The notes under the pieces: generated by a model
The model's database searches: none
What the model was told of the DNA's origin: nothing
The model's input: the letters and a program-made list of their open reading frames with translations, nothing else
Shown: piece after piece, positions 8,669 through 15,935 of the stretch
Layout: each line of letters starts with the position of its first letter
Position numbering within the stretch: the stretch's first letter is position 1
Program-made: the position numbers and the translations under genes
Assembly: GCA_903869665.1 (NCBI GenBank)
Contig: CAIPZZ010000103.1
Coordinates: forward strand, 1 to 42,580
DNA length: 42,580 nucleotides
Direction of reading: 5' to 3'
DNA from: an uncultured Opitutia bacterium
GTDB taxonomy: Bacteria > Verrucomicrobiota > Verrucomicrobiia > Opitutales > Opitutaceae

Positions 8669-8911
8669 TCAGCTCGTCGCTATTTCCACCAACACATGCT
8701 CCGCCTCGCTCTTGCGGAGGGTGAGATGGTAGCCGCGCACCTTGATCTCAATCGGGTCACCCAGCGGGGCGGCACGGATGAGCGTGACCGCCGTGCCGGG
8801 CAGCAGCCCCATCTCGCGCAGTCGCAGGAACGCCGCACCGGCCTTCGGATACGAATGCACCACGCCGCTTGTGCCGATGGCGAGTTCCGAGAGTCTGACG
8901 GGCGCGGACAT
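8669..8911 (-). CDS. feoA: FeoA domain protein (second in operon)
   Basis: This encodes 80 residues, a standard single FeoA (SH3-like) domain: MSAPVRLSELAIGTSGVV, then FLRLREMGLLPGTAVTLIRAAPLGDPIEIKVRGYHLTLRKSEAEHVLVE. FeoA is a small cytoplasmic protein that assists FeoB. The ATG at 8911 is chosen because the domain begins immediately after it; the frame is open further upstream but overlaps the neighbouring feoA. It is 20 bp downstream of the other feoA and 73 bp upstream of feoB, so the three genes are almost certainly co-transcribed. Confidence 0.93.
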   Translation of the reverse strand: MSAPVRLSELAIGTSGVVHSYPKAGAAFLRLREMGLLPGTAVTLIRAAPLGDPIEIKVRGYHLTLRKSEAEHVLVEIATS

Positions 8912-8931
8912 GGCGGTGCGTTCGACGCGGC

Positions 8932-9195
8932 TCACGTGCCGCCGGGGATCAGCTCGACCACGATGTGCCGCGCCGCTCGGTCGTTCAGTGCCACACGCGT
9001 GCCGCAAAGTTGGCAGAGCAAGGTGTGCTGGCCGGAGATTTTCTCGATGACCGCCGACTCGCAAAAGCCCATCTCGCGCAGCCGCTGGCAAAAGTCCGCC
9101 CCGCCCTCCAGCGCGCAAACCCGCCCCGTCGCTCCCACCGGCAGATCGGTGAGCGGCATCCGGGGAGGCGGACGATGGCGTTCGGCAACAGGCAT
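8932..9195 (-). CDS. FeoA domain protein with CxxC motif (first in operon)
   Basis: This encodes 87 residues from ATG 9195; a later ATG (MPLTDLPVG) twelve codons in is possible. The FeoA-type sequence is PLTDLPVGATGRVCALEGGADFCQRLREMGFCESAVIEKISG, ending ARHIVVELIPGG. It differs from the second FeoA by several cysteines, including a C-x2-C (LLCQLCG) in the strand where FeoA proteins usually have a Gly-rich turn. Such cysteines could bind metal or be redox active, which is inference. It lies first in the operon, directly behind the promoter/operator at 9223-9252, leaving a short leader of about 20 bases. Confidence 0.88.
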   Translation of the reverse strand: MPVAERHRPPPRMPLTDLPVGATGRVCALEGGADFCQRLREMGFCESAVIEKISGQHTLLCQLCGTRVALNDRAARHIVVELIPGGT

Positions 9196-9222
9196 GGATA
9201 AGTAATGGAAAGCTGGGCAGTC

Positions 9223-9252
9223 AATATGACTGAGACTCAGTTTCAATGTCAA
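9223..9252 (-). promoter_or_regulatory. feo promoter with palindromic Fur-type operator in the spacer
   Basis: Read on the minus strand there is a perfect -35 box TTGACA (9252-9247), an 18-base spacer and a -10-like CATATT (9228-9223). The spacer holds TGAAACTGAGTCTCA (9245-9231), a 7-1-7 inverted repeat with one mismatch, and overlapping it the perfect palindrome ACTGAGTCTCAGT (9241-9229). The geometry matches Fur-family repression of Fe(II) uptake. The regulator itself is not in the window. The assignment is from pattern and context only. Confidence 0.7.
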
Positions 9253-9311
9253 CAGGGGATTGCCGCTTGTCACTTCGGTTGATGGGCGCTGAGTTATGAC
9301 GCCGAAACGCC

Positions 9312-10058
9312 ATGTCCACCGAACAAATCCCTTGGCTCACGGCGGCGGTTTTCGCCGTGGCGTTGCTCTACTCCTCGGTCGGGCACGCGGGGGCGTCGGG
9401 CTACCTGGCGGTCATGGCGTTGTTCGGCTTCGCGCCGGCCGTCATCAAGCCGACCGCGCTCGTGCTTAACCTCCTCGTGGCGTCGGTCGGCGCGTGGCAG
9501 TTCTGGCGGGCGGGGTATTTTTCGTGGCGGTTGTTCTGGCCGTTCGCGGCGCTGGCGGTGCCGTGTGCGTTCGTCGGTGGCCGCCTAAGCCTGCCAGCGG
9601 AGATTTTTCGCCTGCTCGTGGGCGTGGTGCTGCTCGCGTCTGCGGCGCGGTTTTTAGCGCGGTCGGCGGAGAGCGAAAATACCCGCGCGCCTTCGCGACC
9701 CGTCGCGCTCGGCGTGGGCGCGGGGCTGGGTTTGCTTGCGGGGCTGACGGGCACGGGCGGCGGGATTTTTCTCACGCCGCTGCTGCTGCTCATGCGGTGG
9801 GCGCGCACGAAGGAGGCGGCGGCGGTCTCTGCGCTGTTTATCCTGGTCAACTCCGCCGCCGGCCTGCTCGGCAACCTGAGCGCGGCGCGGTCGGTGCCGG
9901 CATTTGTGGTGCCGCTGGCAGTCGCCGCTGTGGCGGGCGGTGCGGCCGGCTCCTATTGCGGCAGCCGACGGTTTCCAGCGGCGGCGGTGAGACGGCTGCT
10001 CGCGGCCGTGCTGCTGGTGGCCGGGGCCGGCCTCGTGCGCGACGCGCTGCTGAAATAG
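9312..10058 (+). CDS. TauE/SafE family membrane exporter
   Basis: This encodes 248 residues with about eight hydrophobic helices in two similar halves. The first half has the family-like signature YSSVGHAGASGYLAVMALFG and the second the matching GLLAGLTGTGGGIFLTPLLLL. These repeated Gly-rich motifs are typical of TauE/SafE (DUF81) transporters, which move sulfite, sulfoacetate or other organosulfur anions across the inner membrane. It is divergent from the feo operon; the next gene downstream encodes a MOSC protein in the same direction 86 bp later, a partner that also suggests sulfur chemistry. The substrate is not deducible. Confidence 0.85.
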   Translation: MSTEQIPWLTAAVFAVALLYSSVGHAGASGYLAVMALFGFAPAVIKPTALVLNLLVASVGAWQFWRAGYFSWRLFWPFAALAVPCAFVGGRLSLPAEIFRLLVGVVLLASAARFLARSAESENTRAPSRPVALGVGAGLGLLAGLTGTGGGIFLTPLLLLMRWARTKEAAAVSALFILVNSAAGLLGNLSAARSVPAFVVPLAVAAVAGGAAGSYCGSRRFPAAAVRRLLAAVLLVAGAGLVRDALLK

Positions 10059-10144
10059 GCCGGCCCACGCGCCGGCTGGGGAGATTTTCTGCACGACGCG
10101 GGTTGAATCCCGCCCGGCGCGAGTGCAGAGTGGACGCAACTATC

Positions 10145-10651
10145 ATGGACGGGCCGCGCATCCTCCACCTCTACGTCTCCGGCGGGCACAATTTTTTTGG
10201 GCATCATGGCCGGGCGCCCGACGCGCACCCGGCGGTGGAACGCGTGGTGGCGCGGTGCGTGGCGGGGCGCGGGCTGGAAGGCGATCGGTTTTTCGCGCAT
10301 GAGCCGGGACACAAGGGGCAGGTCACATTTTTCGCCGACGAAGTTTATGAAGATTTGTGCGCGACGCTTAATGTGCACGACCGGCCGGCGTCGGTTTTCC
10401 GTCGCAACGTCGTCACCCGCGGACTCGACCTCAGTGCGCTCATCGGCGCGGAGTTCGCGCTGCAAGGCGTGCGTTTTCTCGGCGTGAGCGAATGCGCGCC
10501 GTGCCATTGGATGAACGGCGCGTTTCACCCGGAGGCCGAGACACGGCTGAGGGGGAGGGGAGGGCTGCGGGCGAAAATTCTCTCCGACGGTGAGTTGTCG
10601 GTGGGCGCGGTGCGGCTGGAGATTTTAGCTGCGGCGGCGGGCAAACCGTAG
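10145..10651 (+). CDS. MOSC domain protein
   Basis: This encodes 168 residues. The start MDGPRILHLYVSGGHNFFGH at 10145 is chosen over a very long upstream extension that only shadows the exporter gene. It has a MOSC-like core: an N-terminal strand, GRGLEGDRFF (about 40-49), QVTFFADEVYEDLC, FRRNVVTRGLDL, then ALQGVRFLGVSECAPCHWMN with the conserved cysteine region, and RGRGGLRAKILSDGELSVGAVRLEIL at the end. MOSC domains handle sulfur from molybdenum cofactor sulfurase reactions or bind Moco (family knowledge). This is a short, stand-alone form. It likely shares transcription with the upstream TauE-type gene. Confidence 0.85.
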   Translation: MDGPRILHLYVSGGHNFFGHHGRAPDAHPAVERVVARCVAGRGLEGDRFFAHEPGHKGQVTFFADEVYEDLCATLNVHDRPASVFRRNVVTRGLDLSALIGAEFALQGVRFLGVSECAPCHWMNGAFHPEAETRLRGRGGLRAKILSDGELSVGAVRLEILAAAAGKP

Positions 10652-10749
10652 TTCGGTGTGGGTGCGGCGGGATCGGGTCTCGCCACAGCGCTTATCGCTG
10701 GCTCGCTCCCTGCGCTCACGCGGGGCGACGTGACGACGAGCGGCGCGCG

Positions 10750-11094
10750 TCAGTTTTTCCACGATTCGCCGTCGTCGCCCCACTGGCCGAGGCCCGCATG
10801 GACGGGCTCCTCCCTCTCTACCTCCTCATCGGGCAACTCTTCAAGCGGCGCGAACCGTTCCGAGGTGAATCCCAGCTCCTGTTTACCGGCGTGAAATGGA
10901 TCGGGGCCATTGCGCAGCTCCTCGAGCAGCAGACCGACGGTCGCGCTGTCGCCACCTTTCACGACCTTCTCGCGGCCGAGGAACACCTCACGGATGGTGT
11001 AGGTGACGCCCTTCACCGGAAGCTGTTGGTAGAGCGCGCGGATGAGGTCGGGGAAGGTGTCGTTGATGCAGACGACTTTCTGGCCTTTGGTCAT
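10750..11094 (-). CDS. Conserved hypothetical protein (114 aa)
   Basis: This encodes 114 residues starting MTKGQKVVCINDTFPDLIRALYQQLPVKGVTYTIREVFLGREKVVKGG and ending with an acidic tail. The short beta-rich layout (VVCIND.., LPVKGVTYTIREVFLGR.., FTSERFAPLEE) resembles small proteins of unknown function that recur in bacteria and phages; I cannot name the family. Its ATG overlaps the TGA of the upstream gene (ATGA at 11091-11094), so the two are translationally coupled. The longer upstream start is rejected because it would overlap that gene extensively. Confidence 0.7.
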   Translation of the reverse strand: MTKGQKVVCINDTFPDLIRALYQQLPVKGVTYTIREVFLGREKVVKGGDSATVGLLLEELRNGPDPFHAGKQELGFTSERFAPLEELPDEEVEREEPVHAGLGQWGDDGESWKN

Positions 11095-11513
11095 GGGCGG
11101 GAGCGTGAGGAGGACGTGGCGCGTTTCAACTTTCGATTCGGTTGCTTGCGGTCGGAGCCCGGCTCGATGCCGAGGCACGGGTCGCCCGCACGGACGCGGG
11201 CGACGAGCCAGGCGGAGTCGCGCTCAAAGCTCGGGGCCTCCTCCGGGAGATAGAGCCACTTGGGGAGCACCGGGTGCGGGCGCAGCGCAGGCCGGTCGGC
11301 GATAAGCGCGGCGTGGTGCGCGCGCTCGGTGGGCACCAGCACGCCGCGCCACGGCTCGGCCTTGGCCGCGAGGCAGAGCACCATGCGCCCGCGGAGATAG
11401 ACGGCGCGGCAGCCGAACATCGGCCGCACGACGAGCGACGGCTCGCCCGCGAGTGGCTCAATCACCCATGCAAGCGGGTGGAGAATTTTCACGTGGAGCG
11501 GTGGTTCGCGCAT
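11091..11513 (-). CDS. Small hypothetical protein, possibly TfoX-N-like
   Basis: This encodes 140 residues from the ATG at 11513 (MREPPLHVKILHPLAW); a longer open frame exists upstream but begins in low-quality sequence. The middle part, LVVRPMFGCRAVYLRGRMVLCLAAK, followed by HPVLPKWLYLPEEA, resembles the N-terminal domain of TfoX/Sxy-like proteins (a MFG..xVYLxGRMV pattern). The full TfoX C-terminal domain is absent, and the last 20 residues are basic (KQPNRKLKRATSSSRSRP). The likeness is weak and the role unknown. It overlaps the next gene by 4 bases. Confidence 0.55.
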   Translation of the reverse strand: MREPPLHVKILHPLAWVIEPLAGEPSLVVRPMFGCRAVYLRGRMVLCLAAKAEPWRGVLVPTERAHHAALIADRPALRPHPVLPKWLYLPEEAPSFERDSAWLVARVRAGDPCLGIEPGSDRKQPNRKLKRATSSSRSRP

Positions 11514-11616
11514 GGGGAAAGCAGGGCGGTAAAAAATGCTTGGTGGAACCCAGGGAATGGAGGGGCCGGCTGGTTCGTTCCTACTTACCTGATTTCCACT
11601 TTCAATCCGGAGTCCC

Positions 11617-12078
11617 TCACTCGATCCGCCCCTCGTCGAAGTCAATCAGGTCGGGCACGCTTTTGATCTCGCCTGCGCGGTCGGCGCAGCCCATGGCGGT
11701 GAGAGCTTCCTTCAGAAACTCCTGTCCGGCGGGTGTCATGCCCTTCTGGACGAGCTCGCGGTTCCACTTGGCGGCGCACACATCGGCGGGCAGAAGTTTT
11801 TTCAAGCCGGCCTCGACTTCTTCGTCCGTGGCTGAGTCGCGGACGAGTTTCTCCACCGCAGCGGGGTCAATGCCGAGGTGCAGGCAGAGAAAACGGTCGA
11901 GGCCGCGCTTAAAGTTTTTCGCGTAGCTGGCGGGCAGCACGCCGAGCTTTTTCACATAGCGGCACTTTGCGAGGAAGCGCGGCAGGTAGAGCAGCCCGGT
12001 GGCGGGATGCGGCAGGTAGGGCGAGGGCAAGCAGGTGAGCACCTCACCGGTGGAACCGGGAATAGGTTTGGACGGCAT
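11617..12078 (-). CDS. DUF5069 family protein
   Basis: This encodes 153 residues. The pattern GLLYLPRFLAKCRYVKKLG, then NFKRGLDRFLCLHLGIDPAAVEKLVRDSATDEEVEAGLKKLL fits what I know of the DUF5069 family, common in Verrucomicrobiota and Planctomycetota. It is a soluble helical protein without signal peptide or membrane segment; function is unknown. It lies 103 bp upstream of the 140-residue gene in the same direction, so an operon of three small genes is possible. Confidence 0.75.
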   Translation of the reverse strand: MPSKPIPGSTGEVLTCLPSPYLPHPATGLLYLPRFLAKCRYVKKLGVLPASYAKNFKRGLDRFLCLHLGIDPAAVEKLVRDSATDEEVEAGLKKLLPADVCAAKWNRELVQKGMTPAGQEFLKEALTAMGCADRAGEIKSVPDLIDFDEGRIE

Positions 12079-12176
12079 AGGCGCAGCGTGGCGAGACGGC
12101 GCGGGGCGTCAACGCGCGGGTGGGTAGGGTTTCGCAGCTTGCGAGAAGGTGTAGGGCGTGTGAGGGTGGCGGCGTC

Positions 12177-13094
12177 ATGAACTCCGTCATGGAAACGCCC
12201 GCCGCGAATCTCCCGCGTCCTTCAGCTTGGCCGAGATTTTGCGTCTTCTTGGCTGCTCCACCGGTGCTGCTGTTCGTCCTGAGCACCATCATTACCATCG
12301 ATCTGTCGGGGGTGATAGAAGGCATCAAGCGGGCACTCGACGGCAACGCGCTCCGCACCATTGTTCAGGCCCGTTTGGCCGCAGAAATTGACCGTGGCGG
12401 TGAGCTGCCAACAGAGGCGTTGGCTGATGAGCACGCGCTGGCCGCGTATCTGGCCCGATTGGGATTGGATGATGCAAAATCTTGGTTTTCTGTGTTTGAT
12501 CCGTTGCGCGGCACCGGGGAGATGTCGAAGTCCATCTTGGTGTCGGCTGCCAGTGGGGCCGAGCGTTCCATTAATCCCGATTTTCAGCGCCGGCCGTTGG
12601 CCTGGGCGGTGGCACTCGTCCCGAGCATCAGTAAACTGCCGCCGCGAACGCCGGTAGCATGGACGCGCGGCCTGCGGTCGGATGGCCGATGGCGGGCCGA
12701 CAGCCTCTATCCAGAGAAAGGTGGCCATGTGGTTTTTGCCGACGGGCATGTGGTTCGTTTTCGAAAGCTAGCTGATGGCGAATTTTTTAAGTGGGGATCG
12801 AGTGAGCGCACCAGCAATGTCGCCGAGGCACTGCCACCGGGAACGCGCATTGGTGAAACCAATCCGGGCAGCGACCACGCGGTGGTTTCGCTCTGGCAAA
12901 ACTGGCTGGATTGGGTGGACGGCTTGGCGTGGTTGCTGGGCGGGGTGTCCTTGCTGTATGTTACTTGCCGTAGTTCAATCAATCCGCAGTGCAGCAGTCT
13001 GGCGAGGGAACTCAGCACGCTGGTGAGCGTAGCTTGCACTATTGCCGCTTATGCCGGGCTGTTTCGGTTGTTCGGAATCGTGAACGGTTATTGA
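12177..13094 (+). CDS. Membrane protein with a prepilin-like 'FADGHV' segment
   Basis: This encodes 305 residues from ATG 12177 (MNSVMETPAANLPRPSAWPRF). There is one N-terminal transmembrane helix (about 22-45) and two near the C-terminus (LAWLLGGVSLLYVTC and VACTIAAYAGLFRLFGIVNGY). The central soluble part contains GGHVVFADGHVVRF, which resembles the H-X9-DG tail motif of Verrucomicrobia/Planctomycetes prepilin-like (DUF1559-type) proteins, but there is no type IV prepilin N-terminus. The role is unknown. It stands alone between leftward operons and has lower GC than its neighbours. Confidence 0.7.
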   Translation: MNSVMETPAANLPRPSAWPRFCVFLAAPPVLLFVLSTIITIDLSGVIEGIKRALDGNALRTIVQARLAAEIDRGGELPTEALADEHALAAYLARLGLDDAKSWFSVFDPLRGTGEMSKSILVSAASGAERSINPDFQRRPLAWAVALVPSISKLPPRTPVAWTRGLRSDGRWRADSLYPEKGGHVVFADGHVVRFRKLADGEFFKWGSSERTSNVAEALPPGTRIGETNPGSDHAVVSLWQNWLDWVDGLAWLLGGVSLLYVTCRSSINPQCSSLARELSTLVSVACTIAAYAGLFRLFGIVNGY

Positions 13095-13195
13095 TTCCCT
13101 TTCCACTGCGACCGGTTTGACCGAGGTGCTTCCCTGCTTAGCGCTCCATGGATAGGACGAGTTCTGCGGCTTTGCCGTCCGGCCTGAAAGTATTG

Positions 13196-14008
13196 TCACC
13201 CGTGCAGGTTGATGGCCGCGAAGGCGGCGCGGTCGGCCTCGGTCAGGCCGCGCGCGGGTCGGTAGGCGAGCACGTCGGCGTCGCCGATGGCGGCCCAGCC
13301 CTCACGCTTGGCGACGGCGCAGTTCTCAGCCTCGACCACTTCGAAGCCCTCGTGGCGAAGGCGCGCGCAGCAGGCCTCGTGTAGCGCGGGCGTGTGCGTG
13401 GCGAGGACGATTGCGAGTTGCGGCTCGCGCGCGAGCAGGCCGGCCGCGCCTTCGAGCACGTCGAGCTCGGCACCCTCCACGTCAATTTTCATCACGGACG
13501 GGGCGGATGCGGTGCCGGCGGCAATGAGCGCGTCCACATTTTTCACCGGCACACGCAGGCCCTCTCCGCCGAGGTGGCAGGCGAGCGTCGAGCCGCGTTT
13601 TTGCAGCGCGGGCAGCGTGGCGGCGGCGTGATCGCGGTCCCAGCCGAAGGACATCTCGCCCTCCGCCCGGCCCATCGCCCAGGGGAACACGGTGGCGTTG
13701 GTGACGCGGTTCCATTTCAGGTGCAGCCCGATGAACTCGCGGCTGTCGGGATTGGGCTCGAAGGCGAAGACCTTGCCCGCCGGGCCGACCGCCCGTGACT
13801 CGACGAGCACGGTGAAGCCGCGGTGCGCGCCGACGTCCCACACCGTCTCGCCGGGGCGGATGAGGCGCTGGAGAAACGCGGCCTTGCCGCGCACAAAGTC
13901 ACCGCGCAGGTAGCGTGCGCCGGTGGCGACGCTCCACCAGCGGCCTTGGTTAGCCCCGTGGCGGATGGGCAGGCGGAGGCGGCGCAGGATTTTTTTGAGC
14001 GGTGACAT
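13196..14008 (-). CDS. FkbM family methyltransferase
   Basis: This encodes 270 residues. It has a class I SAM-binding fold with motif I VWDVGAHRGF (56-65), the acidic-loop FEPNP (83-87) and the FkbM-typical KIDVEGAELDVL (174-185). Such enzymes usually O-methylate sugars or related small molecules and are common beside glycosyltransferases. The N-terminus is basic (KKILRRLRLPIRHG), possibly membrane-associating. It follows the GT2 gene with only 3 bp between them, so the two form an operon and probably modify the same glycan. Confidence 0.9.
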   Translation of the reverse strand: MSPLKKILRRLRLPIRHGANQGRWWSVATGARYLRGDFVRGKAAFLQRLIRPGETVWDVGAHRGFTVLVESRAVGPAGKVFAFEPNPDSREFIGLHLKWNRVTNATVFPWAMGRAEGEMSFGWDRDHAAATLPALQKRGSTLACHLGGEGLRVPVKNVDALIAAGTASAPSVMKIDVEGAELDVLEGAAGLLAREPQLAIVLATHTPALHEACCARLRHEGFEVVEAENCAVAKREGWAAIGDADVLAYRPARGLTEADRAAFAAINLHG

Positions 14009-14011
14009 GGT

Positions 14012-14815
14012 TCAAGTTTCGCCAACGTGTTTGGTGTTTTCCGCGCGTTCCCCGGGCGGCAGCAGGTTCTCGTAAAGCCGCGCGTGACGGGCGAAACAAG
14101 CGTAACCTGCGGTCGCGGCCACGAAAAGGCCGGCGAACCCGTCGAGAAAACCGAGTCGCACGACATAGCTGCGGAAAAACCGCCAGCCGCCGCGCAACGC
14201 CGCCGCCCACGCCGCCGAGGCGGGTGACACGGCCCGCCGGTGGCGCGCGAAATAGTCGGCCTGGCGGTTGATGCGTGCGACGAAGCTGCGCGTGTCGGGG
14301 TAGCCGTGGTGCAGCAGGTCGCCGCGCAGGCGGACAACACGGCCCTGCGGTTGGATGACGGTGTGATACGGATCGCCGCCCCAGCGGCCGGCACCGCGCC
14401 GCACGAGCCGGAGCACCCGGTCGGGATACCACTCGCCGTGGCGCACCCAGCGGCCCAAGAGCTTCGTGCAACGTGGAATCTCCGCGCCGGCTACGCCGGC
14501 GGGCGGCGCGGAGAGAAAGAGCTCCAGCTCGGTGCGCAGTGGCGGCGAGACCTCCTCGTCGGCGTCGAGGGCGAGCACCCAGGGCTGTGTGCAGCGGTCG
14601 AGCGCGAGGTTTTTCTGCGTGGCGTAGTCCGTCCACGGGTGCTCGTAGACTAGCGCACCCGCCTCGCGGGCGACGGCCATGGTGCCGTCGCGGCAGTCGT
14701 TGACGACCACGACCGCCTCGGCCGTCCAGCCGGCAACCGACCGCAGGCAACGGCGCAGGTTGGCCTCCTCGTTGCTGGCGATGATGGCGACGCTGAGCGG
14801 CAGTGGCGCGGGCAT
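14012..14815 (-). CDS. Family 2 glycosyltransferase, WaaE/KdtX-like
   Basis: This encodes 267 residues. A GT-A fold begins at the N-terminus (LSVAIIASNEEANLRRCLRSVAGW), has VVVNDCRDGT, then ATQKNLALDRCTQPWVLALDADEEVS with the metal-binding DxD at 84-86. Later parts (RWVRHGEWYPDRVLRLVRRG, HHGYPDTRSFVARINRQADYFA) match the family of LPS-core GT2 enzymes such as WaaE/KdtX. A hydrophobic stretch occurs near the C-terminus (WAAALRGGWRFFRSYVV). It is expected to add a sugar to lipopolysaccharide core or a similar surface glycan at the inner membrane. The acceptor is unknown. Confidence 0.9.
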   Translation of the reverse strand: MPAPLPLSVAIIASNEEANLRRCLRSVAGWTAEAVVVVNDCRDGTMAVAREAGALVYEHPWTDYATQKNLALDRCTQPWVLALDADEEVSPPLRTELELFLSAPPAGVAGAEIPRCTKLLGRWVRHGEWYPDRVLRLVRRGAGRWGGDPYHTVIQPQGRVVRLRGDLLHHGYPDTRSFVARINRQADYFARHRRAVSPASAAWAAALRGGWRFFRSYVVRLGFLDGFAGLFVAATAGYACFARHARLYENLLPPGERAENTKHVGET

Positions 14816-14910
14816 GGCGTGATGGTTGAACGCCCGCCCCGCGTGGCAAGGCGGAAGCGCGGCGCGATGTTGCCTTGGCTCGCCGCCCGGGCCTAGCCTC
14901 GGCCCGACCC

Positions 14911-15873
14911 ATGCGCCTCCGCATCAAATTCGCCGACTTTTATCCCAGCCTGGATCCGCAGGACAATTTTTTCACGCGCCTGCTGCGCCGCCGCCACGAG
15001 GTCGAGGTGCGGCCTGACGCGGAACACCTTATTTTCTCCCGCTATGGCTACGATTTCCTCCGTCATGACGGCATCCGTATCTTTTTCACGGGGGAGAACG
15101 TCCGCCCTAACTTTGATCTCTGCGACTACGCGCTGGGTTTTGATCATCTCGCCTTTGGCGACCGCCACCTGCGCCTGCCGGTCTACCGAATCTATGAGGG
15201 TGCCTACCGCGCCGCGCTCGCGGCCGAGCCGGTCACGTCCGAGGCCGCTCGACGGAAATTTTGCAGCTACGTCGTCTCCAACCGGCGCGCCTCGCGCGCC
15301 GACTCCGCGCGGGTGCAAATGTTCCAAACGCTCTCGGCCCACCGGCGCGTCGAGTCGGGCGGCAAGCAGTTCAACAACGTCGGCGGCCCGGTGGCCGACA
15401 AGCTCGCGTTCCTGCGTGGCTGCAAGTTCAACATTGCCTTCGAGAACGCCAGCACGCCCGGTTACCTGACCGAGAAGATGATCGAGGCCAAGGCCGCCGG
15501 CACGGTGCCCATCTATTGGGGCGACCCGCTCGTCGCGGCGGAGCTGAACCCGCGCGCCTTTGTCAACTGCCACGACTTCCCCGACCTCGACGCCGCCGCT
15601 CGCCGGGTGATCGAGCTCGACGGCGACGACGCGGCCTACCTCGCGATGCTCGCCGAGCCGATTTTTCCCGGCGGCGTCGAGCCGGCGGAGCTGAGGGAGG
15701 AACGGCTACTGGATTTTTTCGAGCACATCTTCGCTCAGCCGGTGGAGCAGGCGTATCGCCGCGTGCGCTCCGGACGTTGGGGCCGCCGTGCGGAGAAGGA
15801 ATACCGCCGCGTCGCGCGCTTTGACCTCAAATACCAGACCGAGCGGCTGAAACGCTGGCTGGGAGGACGGTGA
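14911..15873 (+). CDS. Family 10 glycosyltransferase (alpha-1,3/4-fucosyltransferase-like)
   Basis: This encodes 320 residues from ATG 14911 (MRLRIKFADFYP). The GT10 hallmark is at about 173-206: NIAFENASTPGYLTEKMIEA followed by AAGTVPIYWGDP. The upstream RIFFTGENVRPNFDLCDYALGFD also fits the bacterial GT10 N-terminal half. These enzymes move fucose from GDP-fucose to GlcNAc or Glc residues, but related sugars are possible. The C-terminal tail is basic (RRAEKEYRRVARFDLKYQTERLKRWLGGR), as in bacterial GT10 proteins that associate with membranes. It is divergent from the GT2/FkbM pair by 95 bp. Confidence 0.92.
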   Translation: MRLRIKFADFYPSLDPQDNFFTRLLRRRHEVEVRPDAEHLIFSRYGYDFLRHDGIRIFFTGENVRPNFDLCDYALGFDHLAFGDRHLRLPVYRIYEGAYRAALAAEPVTSEAARRKFCSYVVSNRRASRADSARVQMFQTLSAHRRVESGGKQFNNVGGPVADKLAFLRGCKFNIAFENASTPGYLTEKMIEAKAAGTVPIYWGDPLVAAELNPRAFVNCHDFPDLDAAARRVIELDGDDAAYLAMLAEPIFPGGVEPAELREERLLDFFEHIFAQPVEQAYRRVRSGRWGRRAEKEYRRVARFDLKYQTERLKRWLGGR

Positions 15874-15935
15874 GGCGATCGCGGCCGGAAAAATTTTGTT
15901 TATTCGCGCGGGCGGCTCGGTTGTGCTTCCCGGTC

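Noticed and set aside
10652-10749. Gap between MOSC gene and the 114-residue gene
   Set aside because: I looked for a terminator or RNA; only a very short AGCG/CGCT hairpin is present, too weak to call.
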